From JAMWDF01 sp964645405 (lineage in GTDB: Bacteria > Ratteibacteria > UBA8468 > B48-G9 > DSTR01): a stretch of 64,000 nucleotides of DNA. The notes below the pieces were generated by a model, which worked only from the letters and a program-made list of their open reading frames with translations, had not been told where the DNA came from and made no database searches. The stretch lies in assembly GCA_964645405.1 (NCBI GenBank), contig CAZYCA010000042.1:62001-126000 (forward strand), given 5' to 3'. Below are positions 1 through 6,446 of the stretch, piece after piece (position 1 is the first letter of the stretch; each line of letters starts with the position of its first letter). A program made the translations under genes and the position numbers.

Positions 1-1025
1 CCCATGCCGAATGCTTTCTCCGTCATGCTCTGCGTTCCTGGCTCTTTAGCAGAGGTATACAGTAAATCTCCCACCGCTGCACCTTCTGGAGAATAACCAA
101 AAAGATAAGATGCAATTTGCAGTCCTGCGGTACTTATGATCAAAGTTTCTGGACCCCATTGATTATGCACAGCATTTTTCATATCAAAGCTTAAAGGAGC
201 AACTGGCCAGCCGGCAAGGCTACTGTCTATAGCCAGGCTGATAGCGTTAATTCCCAGAACCTCAGCAGTAATCAGAGCTAAAGCACCATCATAGGTAACA
301 GGTGTAGCAATCCCACAAACAGGCATGGAAGTATAATTTAGCGGCTTTCCTGTGAGGTTTCTTAACTTCATTCCTGCTTCCACGCTTTCTCTGGAAATCA
401 TAAATGGTGTATTAATCCAGATTTTTGCCGGGGAAAGTAAATTTTCTATTCCTTTTTTTCTTGAACCATAATAAATCACATTTGCTTCCACAAAGTAATC
501 AAGTGCTTCAGGAGAATAACAGGATACACGGTACGGCTTATCACTGTTTAACATAATGGTAATGTAAGCGTGCACATCACGCGTTTTTAAGGCAGCATCA
601 GTCGGAATGAAAGTGGGATGACTTCTTCCTAAACCTTCAAAGCAATTCACCACCCGGCTGAAATCCGCTAAATCTTTAGAGGTAGCGGGTCTTAATTTTT
701 TAGAATATACATCACAGCAAAGAGTTGCCTGTCCGGAGGCAAAATAGCTAATTTCTGGAGAAGCTTCAACCACTCTTGTATTCTGCTGATTTTTTTCCTT
801 CTCTTTATTTATGCACTCCAGGGTAATATCTATGACTTTGTCTGTAAACTTCACTTTTTTCCCTCTTATTTCACAACCAAAGTTTCTTAAATACTCCATA
901 AATTCATCCGTACCATCAATAGTCCATTCCACATTACGAAAAATGCGAATACTTGCCCCTACAATTTTTTGGATGTCCTTTTCATCAAATCTTACACACT
1001 GCGGAATTAGCCATCTAAATGACAT
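1..1025 (-). CDS. Trimethylamine methyltransferase-like protein (MttB superfamily), partial
   Basis: Cut by the left window edge: 341 codons are visible from ATG 1023-1025, without an in-frame stop; this is too close to the edge for a complete gene, and the family is usually about 460-500 residues. An AGGA-containing purine stretch precedes the ATG. The N-terminal part (about residues 15-75) has the family pattern of a helix, then a short segment ending in a GCEIRGKKV-type turn; the barrel core contains ATPVTYDGAL and, later, PEGAAVGDLLYTSAKEPG. MttB-family enzymes move a methyl group from a quaternary or tertiary amine to a corrinoid protein. No amber codon occurs in the visible part, but the usual pyrrolysine site lies near its end, so I cannot exclude Pyl further on. 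The UroD-like gene follows upstream and a corrinoid protein is at 61723. The substrate is unknown. Confidence 0.75.
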   Translation of the reverse strand, partial: MSFRWLIPQCVRFDEKDIQKIVGASIRIFRNVEWTIDGTDEFMEYLRNFGCEIRGKKVKFTDKVIDITLECINKEKEKNQQNTRVVEASPEISYFASGQATLCCDVYSKKLRPATSKDLADFSRVVNCFEGLGRSHPTFIPTDAALKTRDVHAYITIMLNSDKPYRVSCYSPEALDYFVEANVIYYGSRKKGIENLLSPAKIWINTPFMISRESVEAGMKLRNLTGKPLNYTSMPVCGIATPVTYDGALALITAEVLGINAISLAIDSSLAGWPVAPLSFDMKNAVHNQWGPETLIISTAGLQIASYLFGYSPEGAAVGDLLYTSAKEPGTQSMTEKAFGM

Positions 1026-1127
1026 TTTTATTCCTACTTTCTTTCCACTCTTGTATACCTTTTATACTCCGGACATCCACAAACAAATCATTTTTTCTCT
1101 TCAGAAGTAATTTTTCTGCCTTGAAAG

Positions 1128-2219
1128 TCACCTTTCATAATGTATAACCTCGTACAGGGCAATGATATTTTCCAGCTTTGTACTGTTGTCAATCTCTGTT
1201 GTGGAACCAATAAAATAACCAGGACCAGCTTGCCTTATTGCCTTCCGACATTCTTCTTTTACCTGTTCTGCTGTTCCCAGAGCAAGCAACTGGCTCATAT
1301 CAATCCCACCAGCAAGAAAAATCTTATATCCATACTTCTGTCTGACTTCCCTGATACTCATCCCGGCAACTGTCTCCAGAGGATTTAGCCCGTCAATACC
1401 TGTCTCTATTAAATCATCCATTACATCCATCAGATACCCATCAGAATGGAAAAGACACTTGAAAGAATGTTCATGCCATGCCTCATTGAGTTTTCTCAAT
1501 CTGGGAAAAAATTCTTTTCTCAAAAAAGCAGGACTGTGCAGAAGTTTCTCCTTACAGGCAATATCACCATAGGTTAAAACGCAGGGTGATAGTTTTTTAT
1601 CGGCAACCGCGTGGCATATCTTGATATTTTTTTCCGTATACTCATCAAGAAATTCTGAGATAATCCCGGGGTCATCGCTGTAGATAAAAGAAAAAAGTTC
1701 AAAGCCAAGAATATTTCTGATTTCATCAAGTCCTGTACCGTGCTGGGCAAGAAGGTTAACTGTCTCGCCAATCAGCGATTGGATTTTCAAAAAATCTTCG
1801 TGGTATTTTTTTCTGTATTCAGCATCGTTTCTTTCTATTGCTTCTCTATTTTCCCTGATTTTCATTATCCATTTTTTCAGAAACTCAATTGCTCCTTTCT
1901 CATCGTTAAATGGTCTTTTTTTCACCCATGTTGTTTTTTCCACCGGTGATGAATGATAGATAATCCCGAATTCATCTTCCAGGTCTTCTTCCAGGACCGG
2001 ACCAAAACCAACGCTTCTGGTCATATCACAGAATCTATCCACTGCCTTTCCCACAATTTTTAGAAGTTTTTCCTGTGTCTCTGGGTCTTTTGACAGAGCC
2101 GGAAGCTTCTCCGCACTGAAGTACTCAAAGGCAGCATCATTTCTTAACAAATCATAGATGGGAACCCTGTCTGTTTCCTGAAAATTCATTGTCCTTTCCA
2201 CTCTTTCTCTTTTGTTCAT
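1128..2219 (-). CDS. Uroporphyrinogen decarboxylase-like methyltransferase (MtaA/CmuA-type)
   Basis: 363 residues, the usual length for the URO-D superfamily. It opens with the family signature MNKRERVERTMNFQETDRVP, has an FHSDG strand-turn at about 257-261, DGLNPLE at 276-282 and a FLAGGID segment near 303. In this family the members outside haem synthesis are mostly corrinoid:CoM or corrinoid:folate methyltransferases; no other haem gene is nearby. Start ATG has an AAGGAAG SD. It is read toward the MttB-like gene on the same strand with about 100 nt between, so the two are probably co-transcribed and act together in corrinoid methyl transfer. A true HemE is less likely because of the neighbours and the divergent N-terminus. 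Confidence 0.72.
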   Translation of the reverse strand: MNKRERVERTMNFQETDRVPIYDLLRNDAAFEYFSAEKLPALSKDPETQEKLLKIVGKAVDRFCDMTRSVGFGPVLEEDLEDEFGIIYHSSPVEKTTWVKKRPFNDEKGAIEFLKKWIMKIRENREAIERNDAEYRKKYHEDFLKIQSLIGETVNLLAQHGTGLDEIRNILGFELFSFIYSDDPGIISEFLDEYTEKNIKICHAVADKKLSPCVLTYGDIACKEKLLHSPAFLRKEFFPRLRKLNEAWHEHSFKCLFHSDGYLMDVMDDLIETGIDGLNPLETVAGMSIREVRQKYGYKIFLAGGIDMSQLLALGTAEQVKEECRKAIRQAGPGYFIGSTTEIDNSTKLENIIALYEVIHYER

Positions 2220-2283
2220 TTTTTCTTCCTTTTTTCCCGCATTCAGTCAAAAAAGCCTTCACTCACTATTTTTTACCCTATTT

Positions 2284-2410
2284 TTATCCTCTGCTTCGTC
2301 CTTTTTTTATTATCCTCTTCCTTGAGCGGATAAAATCAGGATAGCCACTTTCTTTAATGTCAGGTATGCCTGCTCCTTTCAGAGAAATCTCTTTAACATC
2401 AAAAAGGTCA
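2284..2410 (-). other. Probable frameshifted C-terminal tail of the propeller protein
   Basis: In the neighbouring frame the reading continues for 42 codons after the A7 run, from NDLFDVKEISLKG through a GYPDFIRSRKR segment to a stop at 2284. The composition looks like protein rather than random frame. It could be a natural extension reached by slippage, a pseudogene frameshift, or an assembly error. A short independent ORF starting at an ATG near the run (in MLEKNDL) is also possible, but I see no SD for it. Confidence 0.35.
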
Positions 2411-3385
2411 TTTTTTTCCAGCATTCCTGCTTGCATCAAAAACTGCTTCCACCAGATATATATCAGGATGGGAAAACTGCTCAATCTCAGGGTCATCAGT
2501 GCCGGTATGTCCTGAATAATAGGTCAGCCAGCATCTTAAAGGATTATCCGGAGATTTTGCCACACCCATATAAGAAATATCTCCAGCAGGGCCTGAAGGT
2601 AAAACAAGTCGCAATACAGGTACATCTTTTTTCATGTGAAAGACTCCCATATGTGTCACATCAGGATGCAAATACCATCTCCCGGAAATCCATATTTCGT
2701 CATCCACTATCCATAACGCAGGTCCATGAAGGGCGATAGGGAGACGCTTTTTATTCCATTTCCGATAGGGTGGTTTTGAACTGCACAGATAGGGCTTTTT
2801 ACTTCTGTCATCACATCTCATCAGCATGATTGCTGTACCATCTTTTTTAAAATCAAGGGAACATTCAGTTGGAACATCTTTCCCTTTGTGAATGTCATAT
2901 TTCCTTTCCCATTTAATACTATCATTACTTTCAAACCAGGAAACAGTTGATGTTTTTCCGCGTTTAAATTCGTTGTATCCTGCACAATAATACTTACCAT
3001 TGTAAAATTGAGGCCTCCACATAATAAAATTTTGCGCTGTCTCCATTTTTGTCCATTCACTCCAGGCTCTTCCATCTTCAGTAAATGCTGTATAAGAAGA
3101 GCAGATTCCTGTTTTCCCCTCACGTTCAAAACCGACAACAAAGAGCTTTTCTCCATCAGAATAAAGATGTGCGTCCCTGGCATCAGCATCTTTTCTGAAG
3201 GAAGCAACAATCTCAAAATGTTTTCCTTCATCACCGCTGCGCAGAACAACAATTTTTCCTGTCGGGTCAACATGGGCAGAACCCTGCCGGAATGCCACAT
3301 ATAAAGCATTTTTAAAATAGCAGGCACCTGTAAAGGCATTATGATACGCATCATTTGTCAGTCTTCTAATACTTTTTACATACAT
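2408..3385 (-). CDS. Sialidase-like beta-propeller protein (possible frameshift at 3' end)
   Basis: 325 residues, no signal peptide. The sequence shows repeated propeller-blade patterns: VVLRSGDEGKHFE, AFTEDGRAWSEWT and FESNDSIKWER are Asp-box-like turns (S/T-x-D-x-G-x-x-W type), as in exo-sialidase and related glycoside hydrolase folds. I cannot name a substrate. The start ATG has AGGAG five to six nt upstream. The frame ends with TGA directly after an A7 run (minus strand; T7 at 2411-2417). Moving one base at that run opens 42 more sensible codons to 2284, described separately. The gene sits in the accessory stretch with the methyltransferases and the AAA ATPase. It could also be a non-catalytic propeller-fold protein. 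Confidence 0.55.
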   Translation of the reverse strand: MYVKSIRRLTNDAYHNAFTGACYFKNALYVAFRQGSAHVDPTGKIVVLRSGDEGKHFEIVASFRKDADARDAHLYSDGEKLFVVGFEREGKTGICSSYTAFTEDGRAWSEWTKMETAQNFIMWRPQFYNGKYYCAGYNEFKRGKTSTVSWFESNDSIKWERKYDIHKGKDVPTECSLDFKKDGTAIMLMRCDDRSKKPYLCSSKPPYRKWNKKRLPIALHGPALWIVDDEIWISGRWYLHPDVTHMGVFHMKKDVPVLRLVLPSGPAGDISYMGVAKSPDNPLRCWLTYYSGHTGTDDPEIEQFSHPDIYLVEAVFDASRNAGKK

Positions 3386-3568
3386 AATCGCTCCTGGTTG
3401 AACCTGTTAGTTCTACCGGAAACTTTACCAGACTATTTTTTGCCCTCTCCCCTGTTTTCTTACCCTTTCACTTAACGGAGAAAACTTGCCTTTACATCCC
3501 ATGGCTTTTCAATCCCTTCAGTTTTGTAAACATCATTTACCTTATTTTTACTTCTTTCTTAATGGGGC

Positions 3569-3588
3569 AGTATAGGTAACCAGTCCCT
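3569..3588. repeat. Imperfect terminal repeat, left side of the AAA ATPase gene
   Basis: Reads AGTATAGG, five bases, AGTC inward. The complement of the palindrome at 5093-5116 reads ACTATAGG, five bases, AGTC in the matching orientation. The two bracket the AAA ATPase gene with its promoter and nothing else, which suggests terminal inverted repeats or two operator half sites. No target duplication is evident in the flanks. Confidence 0.35.
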
Positions 3589-3612
3589 CAATAATTTCTC
3601 CCAAATCTGATT

Positions 3613-5055
3613 TTATATAAGCAAAAAGTAGTGAATGGGCACATTGAGCATATTTTCTCCAACTTCACAAGCTTGACTTTCTGATAAGAGCAATCCGTAA
3701 TCTCCTTTTATTCTTTTTAGTGTGAATTCCACCTGTTTAAATCTCTTTTCACCATATCCAACCTCAACTACAATCTTTTTTCCTTTTATCTTTAATATGA
3801 AATCAGCACCTTGCTGGGAAGAATCATAAGTTAAAGAAAAGTCACTCCGGTTTTTTAATATTCTTCTCAAATACAGTCCAACCACATCTTCCAGAAGTTT
3901 CCCCTTGAAATTATCAAAAGAACTTATGCTTTCTCTCTCGCAGAGTAGCAAATAACGAAAAGAAGGAGTTGCAAAAAGGTACTTAAAAGGTTTTCTTACT
4001 TGTTTATAATGGGAACCATAAGGTGCAATACGATACAACAACCCTGCATTTTCAAGTGTTTTAAGAATCAAGGATACAGTATCCTTTGATATCTCAAGGA
4101 ATCGGGATAGATTGGTTAAACTTATTTCAGAACTATCCGAAAGCATATAGATAAGTCTGTAAATCTTATTCAATGTTTCCTTATCAAAATTTGAAATCAT
4201 CGGGATATCGTTGTAAATAATCTTCTGAAGTATGTGGTCAAGTTGATTTAATATTACTGCTTCCTCCCTGATTGCCAGGGAAAATGGTATTGTCCCGAAC
4301 TTTAGAAACTGGTTCACTTCAAGAATATCCAGATTCATCCAGTACTTTTTCACATCGGCTTCAATGGACTTTAAACTTTCAAAAACATCTTTTGAATTAT
4401 TCGCATTAAAAATAGCGTTTCTTATGTCTGATCCAGGATTTTCCACAGAATATTTGTCCTTAAATTTAAGTTTTAAGTATTCAGAAAAGCTCAAGGGGTA
4501 GAGTTCTTCAAAATGTGCCCTTCTTGCACTATCTGAACTGATTTGTTTTCTTAACAGCATTGCCGAAGACCCTGTGCATAAAATGAAAATATTTTTCGTT
4601 CTGTCATAGAATGTCTTCAGGGCAGAGTCCCATCCTGGGTCGTATTGAACTTCATCGAAAAAAAGAAACATCTTTCTATCTATTTGTTCTAATCTAATTC
4701 CTAATAGGTATTCATATGCTTCCATCACATCCCACAACGAAGCATTAAATCTTTTCATAACCTCATCTATTGAAAGATAGAATTTATAGATATTCGGTGA
4801 ATGAAGAACATTTAAAAACAGTTGAGCCAGCAAAGTAGTTTTTCCGACACCTCTTAACCCAGGCATCACAATCCATCGTGGTTCAGTGTTTCCATTGATA
4901 TAGTCATCAATGAAACTTTTAAAAGTAAAGTAAGCACTCCTTTGAGGGTAAAAAATCCCATTACTATTAACCACATAACCACGTAAACGAAAGTTTGTTT
5001 GTGCAATTGCTGTACGGATGTAATTCAAAAATTCCTCTTTCATTTTTATGTCCAT
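3613..5055 (-). CDS. AAA_14/DUF4143-type P-loop ATPase
   Basis: 480 residues. Walker A PGLRGVGKTT at 65-74, Walker B FFDEVQ at 132-137, sensor-like CTGSSAM at 160-165 and the family's typical ARRAHFEELYPLSFSEYL after it. A winged-helix-like segment follows (SLTNLSRFLEISKDTVS, about 310-330), then a PD-(D/E)xK-like C-terminal fold with GADFILKIKGKKIVVEVGYG; the usual lysine of the nuclease motif is replaced, so nuclease activity is doubtful. Such ATPases are common single-gene accessory loci of unknown role. A promoter with a TAGGAT -10 box lies 6 nt before the ATG, so the mRNA is probably leaderless. A 24-bp palindrome adjoins the -35 box and a matching repeat lies 3' of the gene. The base composition appears AT-rich compared with the housekeeping genes to the right. 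Confidence 0.8.
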   Translation of the reverse strand: MDIKMKEEFLNYIRTAIAQTNFRLRGYVVNSNGIFYPQRSAYFTFKSFIDDYINGNTEPRWIVMPGLRGVGKTTLLAQLFLNVLHSPNIYKFYLSIDEVMKRFNASLWDVMEAYEYLLGIRLEQIDRKMFLFFDEVQYDPGWDSALKTFYDRTKNIFILCTGSSAMLLRKQISSDSARRAHFEELYPLSFSEYLKLKFKDKYSVENPGSDIRNAIFNANNSKDVFESLKSIEADVKKYWMNLDILEVNQFLKFGTIPFSLAIREEAVILNQLDHILQKIIYNDIPMISNFDKETLNKIYRLIYMLSDSSEISLTNLSRFLEISKDTVSLILKTLENAGLLYRIAPYGSHYKQVRKPFKYLFATPSFRYLLLCERESISSFDNFKGKLLEDVVGLYLRRILKNRSDFSLTYDSSQQGADFILKIKGKKIVVEVGYGEKRFKQVEFTLKRIKGDYGLLLSESQACEVGENMLNVPIHYFLLI

Positions 5056-5061
5056 ATTACT

Positions 5062-5091
5062 ATCCTACCGTACAGGGATAGAAAGTGTCAA
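5062..5091 (-). promoter_or_regulatory. Promoter of the AAA ATPase gene
   Basis: On the minus strand TTGACA (5091-5086), 18 nt, TAGGAT (5067-5062), then 6 nt to the ATG. An inverted repeat CTATCC (5060-5065) / GGATAG (5076-5081) overlaps the -10 box and spacer and could be an operator. The only SD-like bases (AGGAT) are part of the -10 box, so they would not be in the transcript. Confidence 0.55.
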
Positions 5092-5092
5092 T

Positions 5093-5116
5093 ACTATACG
5101 ACTGTAGTCCTATAGT
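5093..5116. repeat. 24-bp near-perfect palindrome next to the -35 box
   Basis: Outer arms ACTATA / TATAGT (6 bp perfect) and inner arms GACT / AGTC around a 2-nt centre; 20 of 24 positions are symmetrical. It begins 2 bp beyond the TTGACA box of the ATPase promoter. It is either an operator for a dimeric regulator or an element end, given the related sequence at 3569-3588. Confidence 0.6.
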
Positions 5117-5185
5117 GAGACCCAATCTGGTTTTTTCCTTTATTTTAGCCATTTTAGATTAAATTTTAAAAACCTATTTTTTATT

Positions 5186-5243
5186 ACGAGTTTGCGAGTT
5201 AGCGAGTTCTTTTAACTCGTTAATCCGTTAACTCGTCAACCCG
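5186..5243. repeat. 8-bp-period repeat cluster forming a stem-loop, 3' of hsdS
   Basis: Units of 8 bp: GCGAGTTT, GCGAGTTA, GCGAGTTC, then in opposite orientation TTAACTCG, TTAATCCG, TTAACTCG, TCAACCCG. The two orientations form imperfect 21-nt arms (5188-5208 and 5214-5234) with loop CTTTT, directly after the hsdS stop codon. The same unit type occurs inside hsdS and upstream of hsdM, so this is a small dispersed repeat family and possibly a transcription end for hsdS. Confidence 0.7.
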
Positions 5244-6446
5244 CTAATAATCTAATAAACTAACATCTATTTGTTGATTCATTATTTTGTTAAGCATTGT
5301 CTTAAAAAGCTCCTGATAAAGTTCTTTTTTTCTTTTCTCAATCTCCATTTTCTGGTCAATTGTCTGCAAAATCTCCGCAATTTCTTTCTGTTCAGAAAGT
5401 GGAGGAAGGGCTAGTGTAAAAACCTTCAGAGAATCCCAACTGGTACGCGGATGATTTGTCCCTGACATTGTTTCCCTGGCAAAAGACAAAAATTTTGGGG
5501 TATGCATCAGCCACGCAAGATAGAATGGGGAAATCTTATCCGCCTCGGCAGCAACTACTAACAAATCAGTAGAACATACACCCTCAAACTCAGCGATTCC
5601 TGCTTTATCCAGGTAAGGTCGTAGTTTTCCGTAAAGTATATCCTCACGATAGAATTTATTCTTTAGACTTCTCACTTCAGAACCTAACCCATGCCTACAA
5701 ATACGAGTCTCTCCCCCATCTAAATGTTCCAAGCCTATATATTTTTCGTTCGGATTTGGGATAACCTGTTCTTTTCTAAGTCTGCAAACCTCCCCTACCC
5801 TCACCACTTCCCAGTGCTCAGGTATTTCTCCAATTTCTGTTTTCTTTAATTTCAAACCCAGTTTTTCAATCTGTGAACTCGTTAACTCGGCAGCCTGCAG
5901 ACCTGTTAACTCTTTAACCCGTAAACCTGCCAAACCGTAATGAAATAATAAATTCATTAAAGATTTTTTCAGTTCCTTCGTCTTCTCAATAATCTTCTGC
6001 TGTAGCTCCACCGCTTCTTGAATAGTATCAAGAACCTCCACAATTTTTTGCTGTACGGGAAGAGGAGGAAGAGGGATTTCAACAGGGGAAAGGGAGCACC
6101 GGGTTATCTGAGGCTGACCTGTCCCAGAAATGACTCCGGACAAATCAGCAGATTCCAGTGCGTAGAACAAGAACTTCTTCTGAAGTGTCTTCACGTTAGG
6201 ATGAACTACCATTGCATTCCCGGTAATCCATGACTTCGGCTCGGACATGTTCACTGTTCCGCAGGTAGAACCCCTGCACGTAACCAGGACTTCCGACTGT
6301 TCGTGGTTGTACCTGTGGTAGTACCCAATGAACCCGTTAGCTCCAAAGACCTTATAGCGTCCTTCGGGAAAAATCTCTTTCCCGGTAATTGTTTGTGGTT
6401 GATATATCTCGCACACTTCCCCTAATTTTTTTCTTTCCCAGTTCAT
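5244..6446 (-). CDS. hsdS: Type I restriction-modification specificity subunit HsdS
   Basis: 400 residues with the two target-recognition domains expected: TRD1 from MNWERKKLGEVCEIYQP to about 125 (with FGANGFIGYYH and a CRGSTCGTV strand), a helical conserved region with LPPLPVQQKIVEVLDTIQ, then TRD2 from EIGEIPEHWEVVRVGEVCRL at about 205 and a second helical region with LPPLSEQKEIAEILQTIDQ. It sets the DNA sequence recognised by the methylase. Residues 171-192, between the halves, are encoded by an array of 8-bp repeats (5873-5936), giving an eight-residue periodic GLAGLRVK / ELTGLQAA / ELTSSQ pattern. The ATG overlaps the hsdM stop by 4 bp (ATGA), so translation is coupled. No hsdR occurs in the window. 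Confidence 0.9.
   Translation of the reverse strand: MNWERKKLGEVCEIYQPQTITGKEIFPEGRYKVFGANGFIGYYHRYNHEQSEVLVTCRGSTCGTVNMSEPKSWITGNAMVVHPNVKTLQKKFLFYALESADLSGVISGTGQPQITRCSLSPVEIPLPPLPVQQKIVEVLDTIQEAVELQQKIIEKTKELKKSLMNLLFHYGLAGLRVKELTGLQAAELTSSQIEKLGLKLKKTEIGEIPEHWEVVRVGEVCRLRKEQVIPNPNEKYIGLEHLDGGETRICRHGLGSEVRSLKNKFYREDILYGKLRPYLDKAGIAEFEGVCSTDLLVVAAEADKISPFYLAWLMHTPKFLSFARETMSGTNHPRTSWDSLKVFTLALPPLSEQKEIAEILQTIDQKMEIEKRKKELYQELFKTMLNKIMNQQIDVSLLDY
5873..5936. repeat. Array of eight degenerate 8-bp repeats inside hsdS
   Basis: Plus-strand units: GTGAACTC, GTTAACTC, GGCAGCCT, GCAGACCT, GTTAACTC, TTTAACCC, GTAAACCT, GCCAAACC, followed by GTAA. They lie exactly in the spacer between the two HsdS halves. 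Since 8 is not a multiple of 3, adding or losing one or two units would shift the frame, while three units would add eight residues. Related units lie at 5186-5243 and 8394-8417. Confidence 0.75.

Noticed and set aside
1..1025. Pyrrolysine-type MttB
   Set aside because: No in-frame amber codon in the 341 visible codons. The usual Pyl site is near residue 334, at the edge, so the point stays open, but there is no positive evidence.
2821..3354. 177-codon minus-strand frame overlapping the propeller gene
   Set aside because: Same strand, other frame of a gene with Asp-box-like motifs; composition is of a shadow frame (Met- and Leu-rich, no pattern).
3440..3560. Possible third copy of the dispersed repeat
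   Set aside because: Only short pieces (CCTTTCAC, GGAGAAAACTT) match with several gaps; not better than chance by eye, so I do not count it.
5873..5936. CRISPR array
   Set aside because: Units are 8 bp without spacers and lie inside a coding gene; no cas gene is present.
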